From: Gerris lacustris
Lineage: Eukaryota; Arthropoda; Insecta; Hemiptera; Gerridae
Direction: 5' to 3'
DNA length: 64,000 bases
Assembly (NCBI GenBank): GCA_951217055.1
Contig: OX578280.1
Location: 17,399,394 to 17,463,393 of the forward strand
Numbering within the stretch: position 1 is the first letter of the stretch; each line of letters opens with the position of its first letter. The translations under genes were made by a program, and so were the position numbers. Of the stretch, positions 52,205 to 63,420 are shown piece by piece. Below the pieces are notes generated by a model. That model was not told the DNA's origin. It saw only the letters and a list, made by a program, of their open reading frames with translations, and made no database searches.

Positions 52205-52385
52205 AACAATGGGGTAATTTTGACTAAGATATATTGATTCGCGAAAATGTTGGGCAGACTGACAGAGAGTCTGAAACGGATTTAAGTCTTGGAATTTATG
52301 AATTCGGAGACGTAAAAAATTCCAATCTTTAGAACGATCACATGGCTTCTGTTGCCTTCAATGAGCTCGGAAGCAAAATTATTGG
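52205..52385 (+). repeat. Interspersed repeat family B, 3' part only
   Basis: TTGATTCGCGAAAATGTTGG, GTCTGAAACGGATTTAAGTC and GAGCTCGGAAGCAAAATTAT match the last 180 bases of the family. A short block of the family's middle (GGGCGATAAATATGGGACCA, shared with copy 5) lies separately at about 52647. Confidence 0.75.
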
Positions 52386-52560
52386 CGCTTCGCACGCAGA
52401 AGGTCCAACCGGCAAGGAAGTCGTTCTGGTGACGAATGTAAATTACACGGTTTATACTGCTACAGCTGATGATCAGCAAATATTTTCAATAAAACAGCTT
52501 TAACAATGCACTTTTTTTCATTTAATTATTGACTTTCAATCATTGCATATCTTCTGATCT

Positions 52561-52647
52561 GTAAATTCATAGTATTTCTTATTAATTCTGTAAATTCATA
52601 GTATTTCTTATTAATTCTATAAATTCATAGTATTTCTTATTAATTAT
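52561..52647. repeat. Tandem repeat, 3 units of 29 bp
   Basis: GTAAATTCATAGTATTTC followed by TTATTAATTCT occurs three times in a row, at 29 bp spacing, with almost no divergence. Confidence 0.9.
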
Positions 52648-53511
52648 TGGGCGATAAATATGGGACCAACAATGGACTAATTTTGATCTAACACCTATAA
52701 ATTTCATGTAAAGCTGATGACTCTGTGATTTCACTGTGAAATTTAATTAAAATTTTATTGAATTTATTGAAACAATAGAACAACCAGCCCAGCAATTTAG
52801 ACACAATTCCATCCCTCAGAGCTTTACAGTGAATCATTATTAAATTTGATTAATTCCTTATATACAATAAGGTTATGGGTACTGAAGGAAAAGGGCAGGG
52901 TAATATAATGGTTAAGAGGTAAGCTATGAAGAACGATCCAAGGTCCTTTAAATATTAAGAGGAATAAAGTAGTCTGGAGTCTACCCTGAAAGACCCCTTC
53001 ACTCCTAGCCCTTCTTCCAGTCACGATCCTCATCTCCTTCAAGAGGACTCCTCGGCTCCTTCAACGATAAATTAACCGGATTTCTAAAGGACCTTCATTG
53101 TACTAAAGAGTATCCCCGAAATAATTTAATAATAATTACTATGTGCTCTTTGAAAAAAGTTCTAAGTGTTAGGGGTGCTTTGCAATCAGCCTATGTCCCT
53201 TTGATAGAGTAGGCAGGTTCTAATCTCGTCTCAAGTATTAAGGGAATATTTCTATTAATTAAAGTTGGCATTAAATAATAATTGAACTCATATTTTGTCT
53301 TTTGATTATTAATTTTTACTTATTTAACGTTTTCCGTGGTCACCCTAAATTTTTAAATAATAATAAAGAAGAGACCGTTTGGAAATATGGAAATAAGCTC
53401 TTCACACCTCTTTTTCTTGTCACAAATCTTCACCATCTCTAGTTATTAGAAATATTGAAACGACAATTGTTACATACATTAAATTCTTAAGGTGTGATTT
53501 GTGGAAAATAG

Positions 53512-53642
53512 TTATTTGTGCAACTAGTGCGCAAAGTGGCACTTTGCTGCACTCGAGAGAAATATTTACGCACGAGCCGCAGGTGAGGGCGGAAAGGTTT
53601 CTCGAGTGCAGCAAAGACACTTTAAGCTCGAGTTGCACATTA
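53512..53642. mobile_element. Foldback MITE with about 45 bp arms
   Basis: TGTGCAACTAGTGCGCAAAG and TTTGCTGCACTCGAGAGAAA on the left pair with TTTCTCGAGTGCAGCAAAG and CTCGAGTTGCACA on the right. The loop is G+C-rich (GCACGAGCCGCAGGTGAGGG). The terminal GTTGCAC/GTGCAAC style resembles the ends near 24700, so it may belong to the same Crypton-like group; that link is inference. The frame at 53420-53638 crosses it and is not a gene. Confidence 0.75.
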
Positions 53643-55040
53643 AATTTTTCCTACAGTTAGTTTTTAATCTGTAAATAAAGTGTTCATGAACATGTAAAAG
53701 GTTTTACAATATCAACTAAACCAGCTGTTCTGTTTATAGCCAGTGTTACCTTTTTTTTTTGCCTGATTCAGCAAACCTGACCAAGCGCTGTTATTATTTT
53801 TCATCACAACACTTACTCATCACATTTGATTCTTTTTTTTTTAGATTGCCTATATTTACTTTTTTATATTTTAACAAATTTATATTTGATATATAGTGTT
53901 TAAATCATGTAGTTAGTTAAAAAATAATCATTAGTTGTCATCGTTTTTATTATTATAATTTGGATTATTTAATCTTGGTTTAGATTTAAGTTCTTTATGT
54001 TCGTAAGTTGGAACACTGGAGTGCGGTAAAGTAAAATGAGTGCGGTAAAGTAGTAAGTGCAGGAATCTGCTGTTTTGCGTACTATTTTGAGTGCGATAAC
54101 AACCACTTTATCGGTCAATTGTAGGAAAAGACAATTAGGCAAACTTTTTGTAATTCGCTGTCTTAACCGACGACAAAGATATTTTTATCTGGTTGCGTCA
54201 ACATTCTTATTAAAATCAGTTTTTTGTTGAAATCAGTTTATTTATATTTCCACATGAACTATAAGGGTGATAAAAATTCGAATGTTTCTATAAGACGAAA
54301 ATCGCACCTCATTCTTCTTAAAACTTTCCTCGTTCACTCTACTGAGTATAAAGAATCAATTTTTGACCCCCTTCTGATTATTTGTCGCTTGGTTCCGCTA
54401 TATCCACCCCTTGGCCAGAGGACAATCAATAAGAGTAATATCCTATAACCACTTCTCCCTTTAAACGCTATTGAGAGGTAAAAAAAGGGGAGAGGTATTC
54501 ACCTCCCTTGCAAGAGGTCTATACATAAATAAATATATATATGTATAGATTTTTACGTAGCTACCCTCTCCTCTTCTACCCCTAGTGTAAAGTGAAGCTT
54601 ACCCTTCGTTTCATTTCATTCCCAAAACCATTAAACTCGCATTAGAATAAAGATTCTTATTTATTACATCTCCTTTTTTACAACCTTTATAAATTCCACT
54701 ATCAATTTGCCCAGGAATAATTAATGAGTTCTAGCAATTGTTGTGAAACTAGAGGAGTTAGGTAAAACTCTATTCAGAGCTATTGAATTATATTACAGAT
54801 AAACTAATGTTTACCAGCTGAAATATAAATGGAAAAGTAAATTACATTGGGGTTAAGACATTATGATCGATTTGGAAATAACTTTTTTAAAACTAATAAT
54901 TGTTTAATAGTTTGTTTTTTTCCTGTCAAACTTTGAACAGTTTATAAGACAGAGAGAATATAACAGAATAAGAATAAGCATGGGTAATTTATAAATAAAT
55001 GAACGAATAAAAAACCTGATTCAAAAGTTGTTTTTGGAAC
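53643..55040. other. Non-coding stretch
   Basis: GAGTGCGGTAAAGTA is repeated in tandem near 54017-54050 within a small region rich in GTGCG motifs. No gene is recognised, including the frame at 54224-54448. Confidence 0.45.
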
Positions 55041-55620
55041 GAAGTTTCTTATGGCACGTTCTGGAGCCCGGGAGTGAATCCGAAAAAAACGACCAAAAAA
55101 CACCGTCACAAAATCACCGTCACGCCAAATCCGTCACGAAATCTACAGATGACGATAACTTGAGCTTGAGTAAAAGATCACCGAGTTAGATGAAATTTGG
55201 TACACATGTTCATTTTACCAATGCCCAGGCTGAGTTCGTCGGAAAACGTTATCCGCCTAAGCATTCTCGCGCAACGCTCGCGTAAACGTAAGCTTCAAAA
55301 GACGAGAAAAAGTGTTATTAAGGAAGCCTGTTACTTGACTTGTTTTGATTATTTTTGTTATATATGTCAAAAATGTCACTTTGTTTTGTAAATAAATAAA
55401 ATATTATCATGTAAAATTTAACCCTGATACAAGCAGAAGCTGTAGAGTAGGGAAGAGATATATTTTATAATATTTTAAATTAATTGGCCGGGTAGGTAGA
55501 AAACAGTCCTATTTCAATCCAAACTCCTTTAACAAACATACTCTTTCACTATAAACTCATCATGATCACTTTTTTCTTATATTCAATATATATTTATAGT
55601 AAGACGCTTGCTTTAATTAT
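55041..55620. repeat. TIR element family C, copy 2 (diverged)
   Basis: GACGATAACTTGAG, GATGAAATTTGGTACACATG, CAACGCTCGCGTAAACG and CCTGATACAAGCAG match copy 1 in order. CGCTTGCTTTAAT near 55607 corresponds to the right terminal GCTCGCTTCAAT with changes. The (CTGT)n tract is missing. Confidence 0.7.
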
Positions 55621-56459
55621 GCAAATAATGATTTTCTTTTAATTTTGCCTTAACTCTGCTAGGTACAAACAGTTCTTTACTTTTAATTTTGTCTCTTTTC
55701 TAACTCCGCCATGTATAAGTAGTTAACAATGTATACGTACTTAGCAGTGTGATTTTATAATTTATATTTAATGAAAAATGTAAGGAACTTCGTTCCTACC
55801 GGGTGTCCCGCGACACCACACGTATTTTCTCTCTCTCTCTCTCTCTCTCTGTTTTTGGAACTCTTTGCCCTTAAGGCAATTGGATTGAAGGATATTAGAC
55901 AATATTCTCGTTATTATGGAACGTGTGATACTCGAAGTCACTCCTTTTTGCTTCTGCTGCTAGAAAACAATTCCTTTTTAACTATGATCAAAATCCTGTT
56001 ACTCCATTCGTAAGTCTAATTTCGTCGACCCTTCTAAAGCCAGAAGATTTGGGATGTTGAGATCTGTTGAATCTTTGTAATGGGGAATGCCTTCCATAGT
56101 TGGATTCCAGTTAATTTAAAATATAATAGAATTGTAGGATATAATATTTATTTCGACTAAATACTGCACAATATTTAACAATGTTATTAAACTTGCAAAT
56201 CTGTGCGATCCTTTAAATTATATTTGTATATATATCAACATTTTTATAAGGATAACGTATAGATAGTTAAGTTTAGGATACCTAAAACTATGCCTTGAGT
56301 ATACTTATTATGTTATAGTCGGCTCGAGCCTTTTCAATGTAGATCCTATCATCCTGATTTAAATGCTTGAACTAAAACTATTGATATTTTAATTTGATAA
56401 ATTAATACTAATCCAAAAGAATAAAAGAATAATGGTAATGTACACAATGCTAATCTTAC
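55621..56459. other. Non-coding stretch flanking the homeobox exon
   Basis: It contains TACCGGGTGTCCCGCGACAC at about 55797 (shared with 46667), and a (CT)n run near 55829-55848. It would be the start of the intron downstream of the exon at 56460-56680 on the minus strand. I saw no second homeodomain exon. Confidence 0.45.
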
Positions 56460-56680
56460 CTGTGTTTCTGTTACAGAGAGAAGTTTTGCCATTTCAGCAC
56501 GTTCTGAAGAGGAGAGGTATTTCTTCAGCTCGAACTGCCTTTCCAATTCGAAAATCTGTCGACCGGTGAACGTTGTACGGGCTTTCTTACGTTTCCTCTC
56601 TCCGTCTGAAGAGTTATCACTTTCAGCTGATAGAGGCGAATCTTTTCGACTTCGCTTCTTAGCTGGACTTTCACCACTAC
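56460..56680 (-). CDS. Internal exon of an NK-like homeobox gene (NK7.1-like), homeodomain residues 1-44
   Basis: On the minus strand an acceptor (TTGATGTTGCAG, ending at 56681) and a donor (CACAG then GTAAGA, from 56459) bound a 221-base exon, phase 1 in and phase 0 out. It reads [20 protein letters not shown], then [13 protein letters not shown], then the homeodomain from [17 protein letters not shown] through [17 protein letters not shown] to SVTETQ. It covers the flexible arm, helix 1, helix 2 and the start of helix 3. The recognition helix (KIWFQNRR) must lie on the next exon, because splicing occurs between residues 44 and 45, a site used by many ANTP-class genes. TGRQIFELE and [16 protein letters not shown] recall insect NK7.1; related NK or Bar-type genes are less likely. 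The product would be a sequence-specific nuclear transcription factor. The frame is intact with no stops, unlike every other coding region here. Confidence 0.85.
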
Positions 56681-56851
56681 CTGCAACATCAAGTTTAAAC
56701 CTTGGTGAGTCTTGATTTTATTTTTACAGAAGTTGCAAACTTCATTTATGTCTAAATTACGACCATGAAGTCGGAAGTATGAATAATTTTATACATTATA
56801 GATTTGTATTATTATAGTGTAGAGCATGCCTCATATTCTGGAAATTGGTAA

Positions 56852-57708
56852 AGAAAACACGGTCAATAGTATTGTCAATACTAATGACCGCGTGCTGAGG
56901 TATTGGAAGTTCGTATTGATATACCTTATAATAAAACAGGATTGATGAAAATTTAGTTTTTTTGATTTTCAAACATAAATACTAGAAAGTGGTGGGGATA
57001 TTGACAATAATATAGATCATGTGCGGTGATTAGTCAATACTTTGATCAATACTCAGTTCAAATACAAATTTGGTCGAGGTAGGAACTAGAGTCATATTTT
57101 TAATGTTAGCGATTAAATTAACTGAGAGTCGATTGTTTTGCATTTGAAAGTAGAACCTGCTTTTAAATTACCTTCTCTCTTGATTTTGTCGAGCCTGCCT
57201 TTGCTGAGCATAGTTTTTAACAGTTTTCTGTAATTTTTGTTTATTATTTTAATTTATTTTTTGAAGAAATTACCAATTTATCTTCCACGCTAATGGTATC
57301 ACTCATATTTGTGTCTTGGCGTTTTAAAAGAGGTTCTAGCATTTCTTTGAGGGTATAGAACGTGTGGACGTTCATTCGAAAATAATTAGAATAGTCCGAG
57401 GAATCACTTAAAAAAAGTAAAGTTAAGTTGTTCTCTTCTTTTGATCCAATCTTTTTTCACCCACTGTTTACGGTTGATGGAACGTTTGGTTGCACAAAAA
57501 AATAACAGCGAAATGTACGCTTTTTTAATTCATGATAAAAAAGAAAAGTGTGGCACGTCCAACTTGTGTGCGGGCACGACTAGAGGCAAAATGAAATGAA
57601 ATTATTGTGACAGTAATATTGATCAGATTGCGGTCTGTCATAATTGAAAATAGTATTTTCAATAATATTATTGACATTATTATTATTATTGATCGTGTGT
57701 GGGGGGCT
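56852..57708 (-). mobile_element. PIF/Harbinger-type DNA transposon remnant
   Basis: The left end has ACACGGTCAATAGTATTGTC and the right end GACATTATTATTATTATTGA then TCGTGTGTGGGGGGCT. Together these form a degraded inverted repeat with CACGRTCAATA in common. TAA flanks both ends (56849-56851 and 57709-57711), which fits the 3 bp TAA/TTA duplication typical of PIF/Harbinger. A transposase fragment lies inside on the minus strand. It sits about 170 bp upstream of the homeobox exon in transcription order, within the presumed intron. The right end resembles family F (GTGTATGGGGGCC). Confidence 0.65.
57262..57520 (-). pseudogene. N-terminal fragment of a Harbinger transposase
   Basis: Reading the minus strand from about 57520: AYISLLFFCATKRSINRKQW followed by VKKDWIKRREQLN. 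After a shift of frame near 57412 comes DSSDYSNYFRMNVHTFYTLK, then EMLEPLLKRQDTNMSDTISV and EDKLVISS. The order of a leucine/alanine-rich start, basic KRxxxRKxWV block, YFRM.xxTFxxLLxxxxPLI-like block and KxDTNMRxxIxxEEKL-like block is the standard N-terminus of animal PIF/Harbinger transposases (family knowledge). The DDE domain (HARBI1-like) is missing. One frameshift and the truncation make it inactive. Confidence 0.7.
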
Positions 57709-59370
57709 TAACATCTTGTTGATATTCGGATTCATTGAAAATGCATTAATACTTTTACATAAAAATTAAGGAAGACTAAGTAAGAGGGGGAATTAGTCTT
57801 GTTTTAAACATTACACCAAAATTAACTATAAAAATCTTCACTTATTTACGATCAAAAAATCTTATTAATGAAATGGTATAGTAATGCTGAATTCGAATGT
57901 TATAATAATCTAGTTTACCTTTTTCATAATGTTAGGAAATGTTTATAAATTTATTTTAATCCAATTAAGTAGAAACTAATTATTTATTTTATTAAGTGAT
58001 TTTATTAAATCTCAGAAATATGCAAATATATAATACTCATTGTTATTTAATCTCCATTTTTTAACTTTTAAATCTACGAAAAAAGTCAAGTATGAATGGG
58101 AGAAAAAAATAATGAAAGAGTTTCGTTCATAATTACTATTGACCACCTACATTTAAAAGTAAACTAAATCGATAATAAGGAAATAAATGCTGCCCTTAAA
58201 TAAAACAATACCTATAATAATCAAATCAAAAAAAGGTTAAACGGTGTTTCCAATAAAAATTTACAATTCAATCGTTGGTCCGAGATAATTTTCAAAACAC
58301 CGTTCCTTCCCATTCTAATAGAGCCCGAAGCTTTTATTAGTGATTATAGTACGATGAAGCAATGAATGGGTGGGCCCCTTCCATTCAACAACACTTCATT
58401 GAGAGAATAAGTATAAAGATAATTGGTCTCATAAAGAGAGAAGGTTCACAAACGCCTTTGAATCATAAATCTCAACCCAATATAATCTGATTTAAATACA
58501 AACAACATTTCAGGATCTTTCAAAAGGGTAAAGAAAAAAAAGGTGCAGCTAAAGTCTATTGTTGTTCGTGTTGGTCTAACTTCGGTAAGACGGATCTCCT
58601 TTTCCGTCATACCAGATCTTCTCGGGATGTTTCGTTTTCATTAAGAAATAAAAGAAACCATGTCGTCAAACAAAAATTATATTCTCAGTGGGTTTCGAGG
58701 GTTGTTTGTAAGTTCTATAAGTAGGCGTTTTCGATAAAGAAAAAAAGGCGTTTGGGATGAACACGAAGAGAACAAAAATACGAGGGACAAGGGTTCCCCT
58801 TGATTGGGGCCCGAGCGGCTAACAATGCTCCCAAAGCGGAGTAAACCTCCAGACACCGACCCATTGTTAAAGCCCTCTGACCGATAAGTATTTTCTTCTC
58901 CCTTTCCGACAAACTTTTATTGAATTATGCAGCAGGAGAAGCGATTTTTTTTCTGAAGGTGGTCTCTCAGTACCTTAGACAATATCATCGACGCAACGAA
59001 ATCCTCCTTTTAAGCGCGTGTTGGAATAAATTCAACACAAACGGCTCCATTCTAGAAACGGCACGCGGAGATTTTTTACGACCTAAGGGTTTTTTTGTTT
59101 TATATAGACCATTAGGTCTCTACCCCTCTCAAACAGAGATAAAATTCTTGGTAACACACGACCAATAACTTTGTGAAGAAAGAAACAAGATAACAGCACT
59201 AACAACATCTATACTAAATCAAGACCTTATAATCCAATTAAGACAACAATAGCAAATCATACTTAAAAATATTAATGGTTGTGCCAAAAATATCTAATTA
59301 ATATAGATTATTCTGTAAACTTAATGATCTCATTAACAGCTAAACATATTAACGTCTAATTATAAAGTAT

Positions 59371-59423
<53 letters not shown>

Positions 59424-59947
59424 GTGTTTCAGCAGGCATATTAAATTTTAAACAATATAGTCTGACTGTATTTGGAGATTAACCTTACTTAGAATTTTAT
59501 ATTTCCATATATATTTAATATTCAATTAGGTGATACGTTTTTTAATCATGTACATGTACATGTACACCCCTGTAAAAACCAGACCAGAAAATATATGAGA
59601 ACAATTTTACTATTGAAACGAGCTTATGGGCAACATGGCTTATAAGAATGTATGTCTTTATCGGAAGAAAAATATAGTTTTACTTAAATTCCAATAAAAC
59701 ATCCAGTGGATTTGGGAATTTATGCTTTATGAAATATCTAGTTTGAATTTATAGGCTGACAAATTATCTAGACATAAGCGAAAAAAATAATAAAAATAAA
59801 ATCAATACAATAATAAACAAATAAAAAACGTAAAAACAATATTACAGACATGTATTATTACCCAATTCACGATTCTCTATTTTATTTTTAAAGGTGGGCA
59901 TGATGAAAGCCTTAAGGCAAGATGGTAGACAAACTTCAAATTAAAAT
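57709..59947. other. Non-coding stretch
   Basis: A+T-rich with a compound (TA)n(TG)n microsatellite at about 59374-59412 and the palindromic ACATGTACATGTACATGT near 59549. Frames at 58715-58912 and 58920-59168 have no known similarity. Confidence 0.45.
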
Positions 59948-60315
59948 AGACTGCCAATTAGTGTGGCACATAGCTTCCTCGCATCCTATCATGTACTTAA
60001 TTGTTATAATGTTAGCGATCATTAACACTTCGTAGCGGTGTCACTGTTGGTTTTACTGAAAAATTGTATTTGAAAAAAATGTTTGCCTCATTGAATAGAT
60101 GAAGTTAGATTTTTTTCCCGACCTAAAATTCCAATTTTAAATTTAAAGTTCACGTTTACGCGAGCGTTGCTCGTGAACGCTTCGACGGATAACGTTGTCC
60201 AACGAACTCGTCCTGGGCATTGGTAAAATGAACATGTCTACCAAATTTCATCAAAATCGGTTTACTTTTACTCAAGTTATCGTCGCACGTTTCATAATTC
60301 GCGGACACACAGACC

Positions 60316-60347
<32 letters not shown>

Positions 60348-60485
60348 CGAGACCAAAAATGTTCCCTGATGTCTGAAACGGATTTCTGTCTTGGAATTTT
60401 TAAAATCGGAGGCATAAAAGTTTTTCGTTCTTAAAAGTGAACACAATGCTTCCGTTACCTTCGGTAAGCTCGGAAGCAAAATATG
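59948..60485 (+). repeat. Mosaic of family B ends around a family C core
   Basis: 59948-60010 is the 5' end of family B (TAGACTGCCAATTAGTGTGG). 60110-60300 matches family C reversed (GTTCACGTTTACGCGAGCG, AAATTTCATCAAAATCGG, ACTCAAGTTATCGTCG). A (GACA)n tract runs at 60313-60346. The final part, from ACCAAAAATGTTCCCTGATG to GCTCGGAAGCAAAATAT, is the 3' end of family B. The frames at 60156-60479 on both strands translate this repeat. Confidence 0.8.
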
Positions 60486-61265
60486 TGATTGCTTCAGAAA
60501 GATCGGAAACCGTCCTAAAAATAATGTATAATTTTACACAAAGGTTTATTTTCATGGTGTCTTTTAGTATAGGCTCAGTAGTAAGCTAATTACACTCTTA
60601 TTTAAAATTTATAAATTGTAATTTATACTTTAAAGAAATTATAAAAGTTAAACCCGATTAATTTGCTGAATAAAATAACGTATTATGTATTCCTAACATA
60701 ATTATTAAAACAAAATTTGAGATTGGTACACCATCCACAATTCTCTATTTTCAATGTAAATTTTATTGTATAAAATTAATTGTATAATTATTTTAGAATT
60801 AAATAACAAAAACGTGCACTTTACAGTTAATAAATACTTTGACCTTATATTATTATTTTTTTTTAATTAATTTTATTTTTCTGCTAGGTGTTTAAAATTC
60901 ATTCCATAAAACATTATAACTTCATTAACACTTTTGAATTCTATTCTGACTAATTATGTATTTATGTGTGGACTTTCTGACTCATAATGTGGAAAATTGA
61001 TGGACTCAATTAACGAGTTATTAGCGTCAAAATTATAATTATTTAGATATAACTCTCTGTATCCCTTTCGTTATTAAAGCACGACAATTTTGAGGGAAAA
61101 TCGTTCCTCTCTTAATTGGGAATATGGCTGAGGCACTGTATTTTACAGAAATCATTTCGATTTGTATTTCATTCGAAGAAGAATTAATAATAGTTGAATG
61201 GTCTTGCATACTGCAACATTGTTATGATTATGAATATGATTAGAATCTAGCGCCTTTTTATTTTT
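60486..61265. other. A+T-rich non-coding stretch
   Basis: No gene or recognised repeat. Confidence 0.45.
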
Positions 61266-61750
61266 AGCGGTTCGTTGGTAAAACCAAAAAAAGAAACCCT
61301 ATAGTTTTGTGTCACTCTGGACAGCTCCAATAACTTTTGAATCAATAGAGATAAAAACATGAAACAATGCAGTTATAGATCATTTTATAAAAAATATAAC
61401 CAATTAAAAATTATCACCCATTCAAATACAAAATGGCGGATAGTTTATGTCACGCGAAAAAAAAATGTATTTTAAATTTTTCAAATGAAAGGTATAAAAA
61501 ATAGTCGATTATAAAAATATATAACACTTGTAGTAGTTGTTAAATTTTCTACGGGATTTTGCCAAAAAACATAAAAATTTTCCGTGTCCCCCCCCCCCAC
61601 TCCCCAATACCATATTTCTGCTGTCACTAAAAATATAACAAAAAAAGAAAAATTGTGCGGTCTGCTGGGCCACCCAGCAGATCCCAAAAATATATAATAC
61701 TTGTGGAAATTGTTTAATGTTCCACGCGATTTTGTCAAAAAACCATCAAC
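61266..61750 (+). repeat. Diverged relative of interspersed family E
   Basis: TTTATTTTTAGCGGTTCGT and GGTAAAACC echo the left end of family E copy 1. ACAAAAATATATAA-type blocks and an 11-base C run (61588-61598) sit at the matching place. AAAATATATAAYACTTGT followed by GATTTTGYCAAAAAAC occurs twice (about 61516 and 61687), so the right part is duplicated. Confidence 0.55.
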
Positions 61751-62095
61751 ATTTTTTCATATTAAGTTGAGGTGCGTCCGAAGTTAGGACGCAGGTTCGA
61801 AGAACTATTGTCCACCATTTAGTTTGTTTTAGTGTTAGTTATTCAGCACTTAATAATACCCTTCCTTAGTTAAGTGTTTGTATTATATATGGCTTTCTTG
61901 GATATAAATGATATTTATTTCTGTGATCTACTCTACAACAGCTTTATTGCGGGTTTTCTGCTATACTATTATAATAACATGCAGTCCTTATTTTTGTTTA
62001 AACATGCCATACATCAAAACCTTAATGGTTGATTATTTTTACAATACCAACGAAACCCTTTTTATGTGAGACTTCACGCACAACAATTTATTACT
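61751..62095. other. Non-coding stretch
   Basis: It contains a perfect small hairpin TGCGTCCGAAGTTAGGACGCA near 61771. No gene is recognised. Confidence 0.45.
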
Positions 62096-62330
62096 ACGTT
62101 TTTATTAGCTTGCTTTCTTGTTTGTTTGTTTGTTTGTCCGGTACAAATCTGGCAATCGATTTCTAACTAACTTCCCGAATAGCTAGACATTTGAAACTTT
62201 TAGCATAGCTCAGAACACGATGACAATGCATTATTTTAATACTTTTAGCCATCTTTCAGCAGAATTTAATTGGTTTTCAGCAAATTTTGATTACGGAAAG
62301 TTAGTTCGGAAAAAATCCGCATGTTATTTT
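62096..62330 (+). repeat. (GTTT)n-containing repeat-like sequence
   Basis: TTTGTTTGTTTGTTTGTCCGG is followed by CAATCGATTTCTAACTAAC and ACATTTGAAACTTTTAGCAT. The layout (short-period tract, then CGATT, then TTTGAAAYTTTNGCAT) mirrors the core shared by families B to E, although the sequence is not the same. Only one copy is in the window. Confidence 0.4.
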
Positions 62331-63161
62331 ATTTGTTGCCATATCCCATATTTACGCAATCTTCATTTTGTTGGGTCTCAAATTTGTGATAGATAAACAT
62401 TGAATGACAGCAAAACAGGAAATATCAATTATATTATTTATGATTATTTCAAATATATCGATGGCACGCTTTAGATTTGGTGTTAGGTAGATCCGTTGTA
62501 CAAAGATTTGTCCTTTTATAGGTTTAAGATCGGCTCTCTAGATGGTTGTCATTTATGTGAAGTAAATAAATTCAGAACTTTTTTTTTTTCACTAACATTA
62601 TACATTATATAACAATAACAATTATATTATCAACATTACATACGATTCAAAATTACAGAAAATTTAAAAATGTAGTATATAAAAAGTTCTTTTTATCTTG
62701 AAATTATTGTATTTTCTTTTATTTAATAGAGAAAGATGACGATGCTCCACTAAAAGTTTCTTTAATGCCGCAAAGCCTTCTTTCATCCCAGCGGTCATCT
62801 TTAGTGCAGACGAGTAGAAAGGTTAAATAGAAAGAGACAGTTGAGATATTAGAGATAGATTTGTCAGATTTAAACCTCTCTCTCTCACTACCTGTCTCTT
62901 TTTACTCCTCACTGGTACTAGATAGATAGTGTAGAAGGCTACTGGAGATTGAAATCCAACCTTGCATTACAAATTTACTTCAAGTGACTATAATGTTTCT
63001 TTTTATAACAACTTCAGCTGTTATTTAATAAAGACCAGTTGAGACATTTTAGTAGGTAATCACGTATTTTATTTGTATTTAATGAATCATTACATACACA
63101 AAGGGTAGAGGGATCTTGGGGATTTTCACCATCATTAAGTATTATATATTATTATTACATT
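62331..63161. other. Non-coding stretch with a hairpin related to the 225 bp array
   Basis: At about 62785-62920, GGTCATCTTTAGTGCAGACG and AGAAAGAGACAG on the left face CTGTCTCTTTTTACTCCTC on the right. The TCTTTAGTGC and GACGAG motifs resemble the start of the units at 38944-39619, so this may be a solitary relative. No gene is seen. Confidence 0.4.
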
Positions 63162-63420
63162 AGGTTTGTTCCAACCACACTACAAACTAGTTTGAAACTG
63201 ACTGACGCATGCGCATTATGAACAGGGCGTTCCAACGAAGCCCAAACTCCTCTGACTTTTAGTCGGTTGTTCTAACTAGGCTCTAATTGAATCACGGATT
63301 AGTTTCAGACCAGTCAGAGCAGCCAGCGATTGGCGGCAGGGACTAGTAGTTTGGATTGGAGTTTGGGTGAACATAAACGTAACCTTCCGCTTCATTGTTT
63401 TGATTTTGCTCGCCTATTAT
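63162..63420. mobile_element. Family J element, one intact end
   Basis: AGGTTTGTTCCAACCACACT, ACAAACTAGTTTGAAACTG and GACGCATGCGCATTA match the left half of the MITE at 49610. The right end is not the expected inverted copy. The interior instead has GTTCTAACTAGGCTCTAATT and TAGTAGTTTGGATTGGAGTT, so it may be a longer relative or a chimera. Confidence 0.55.
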
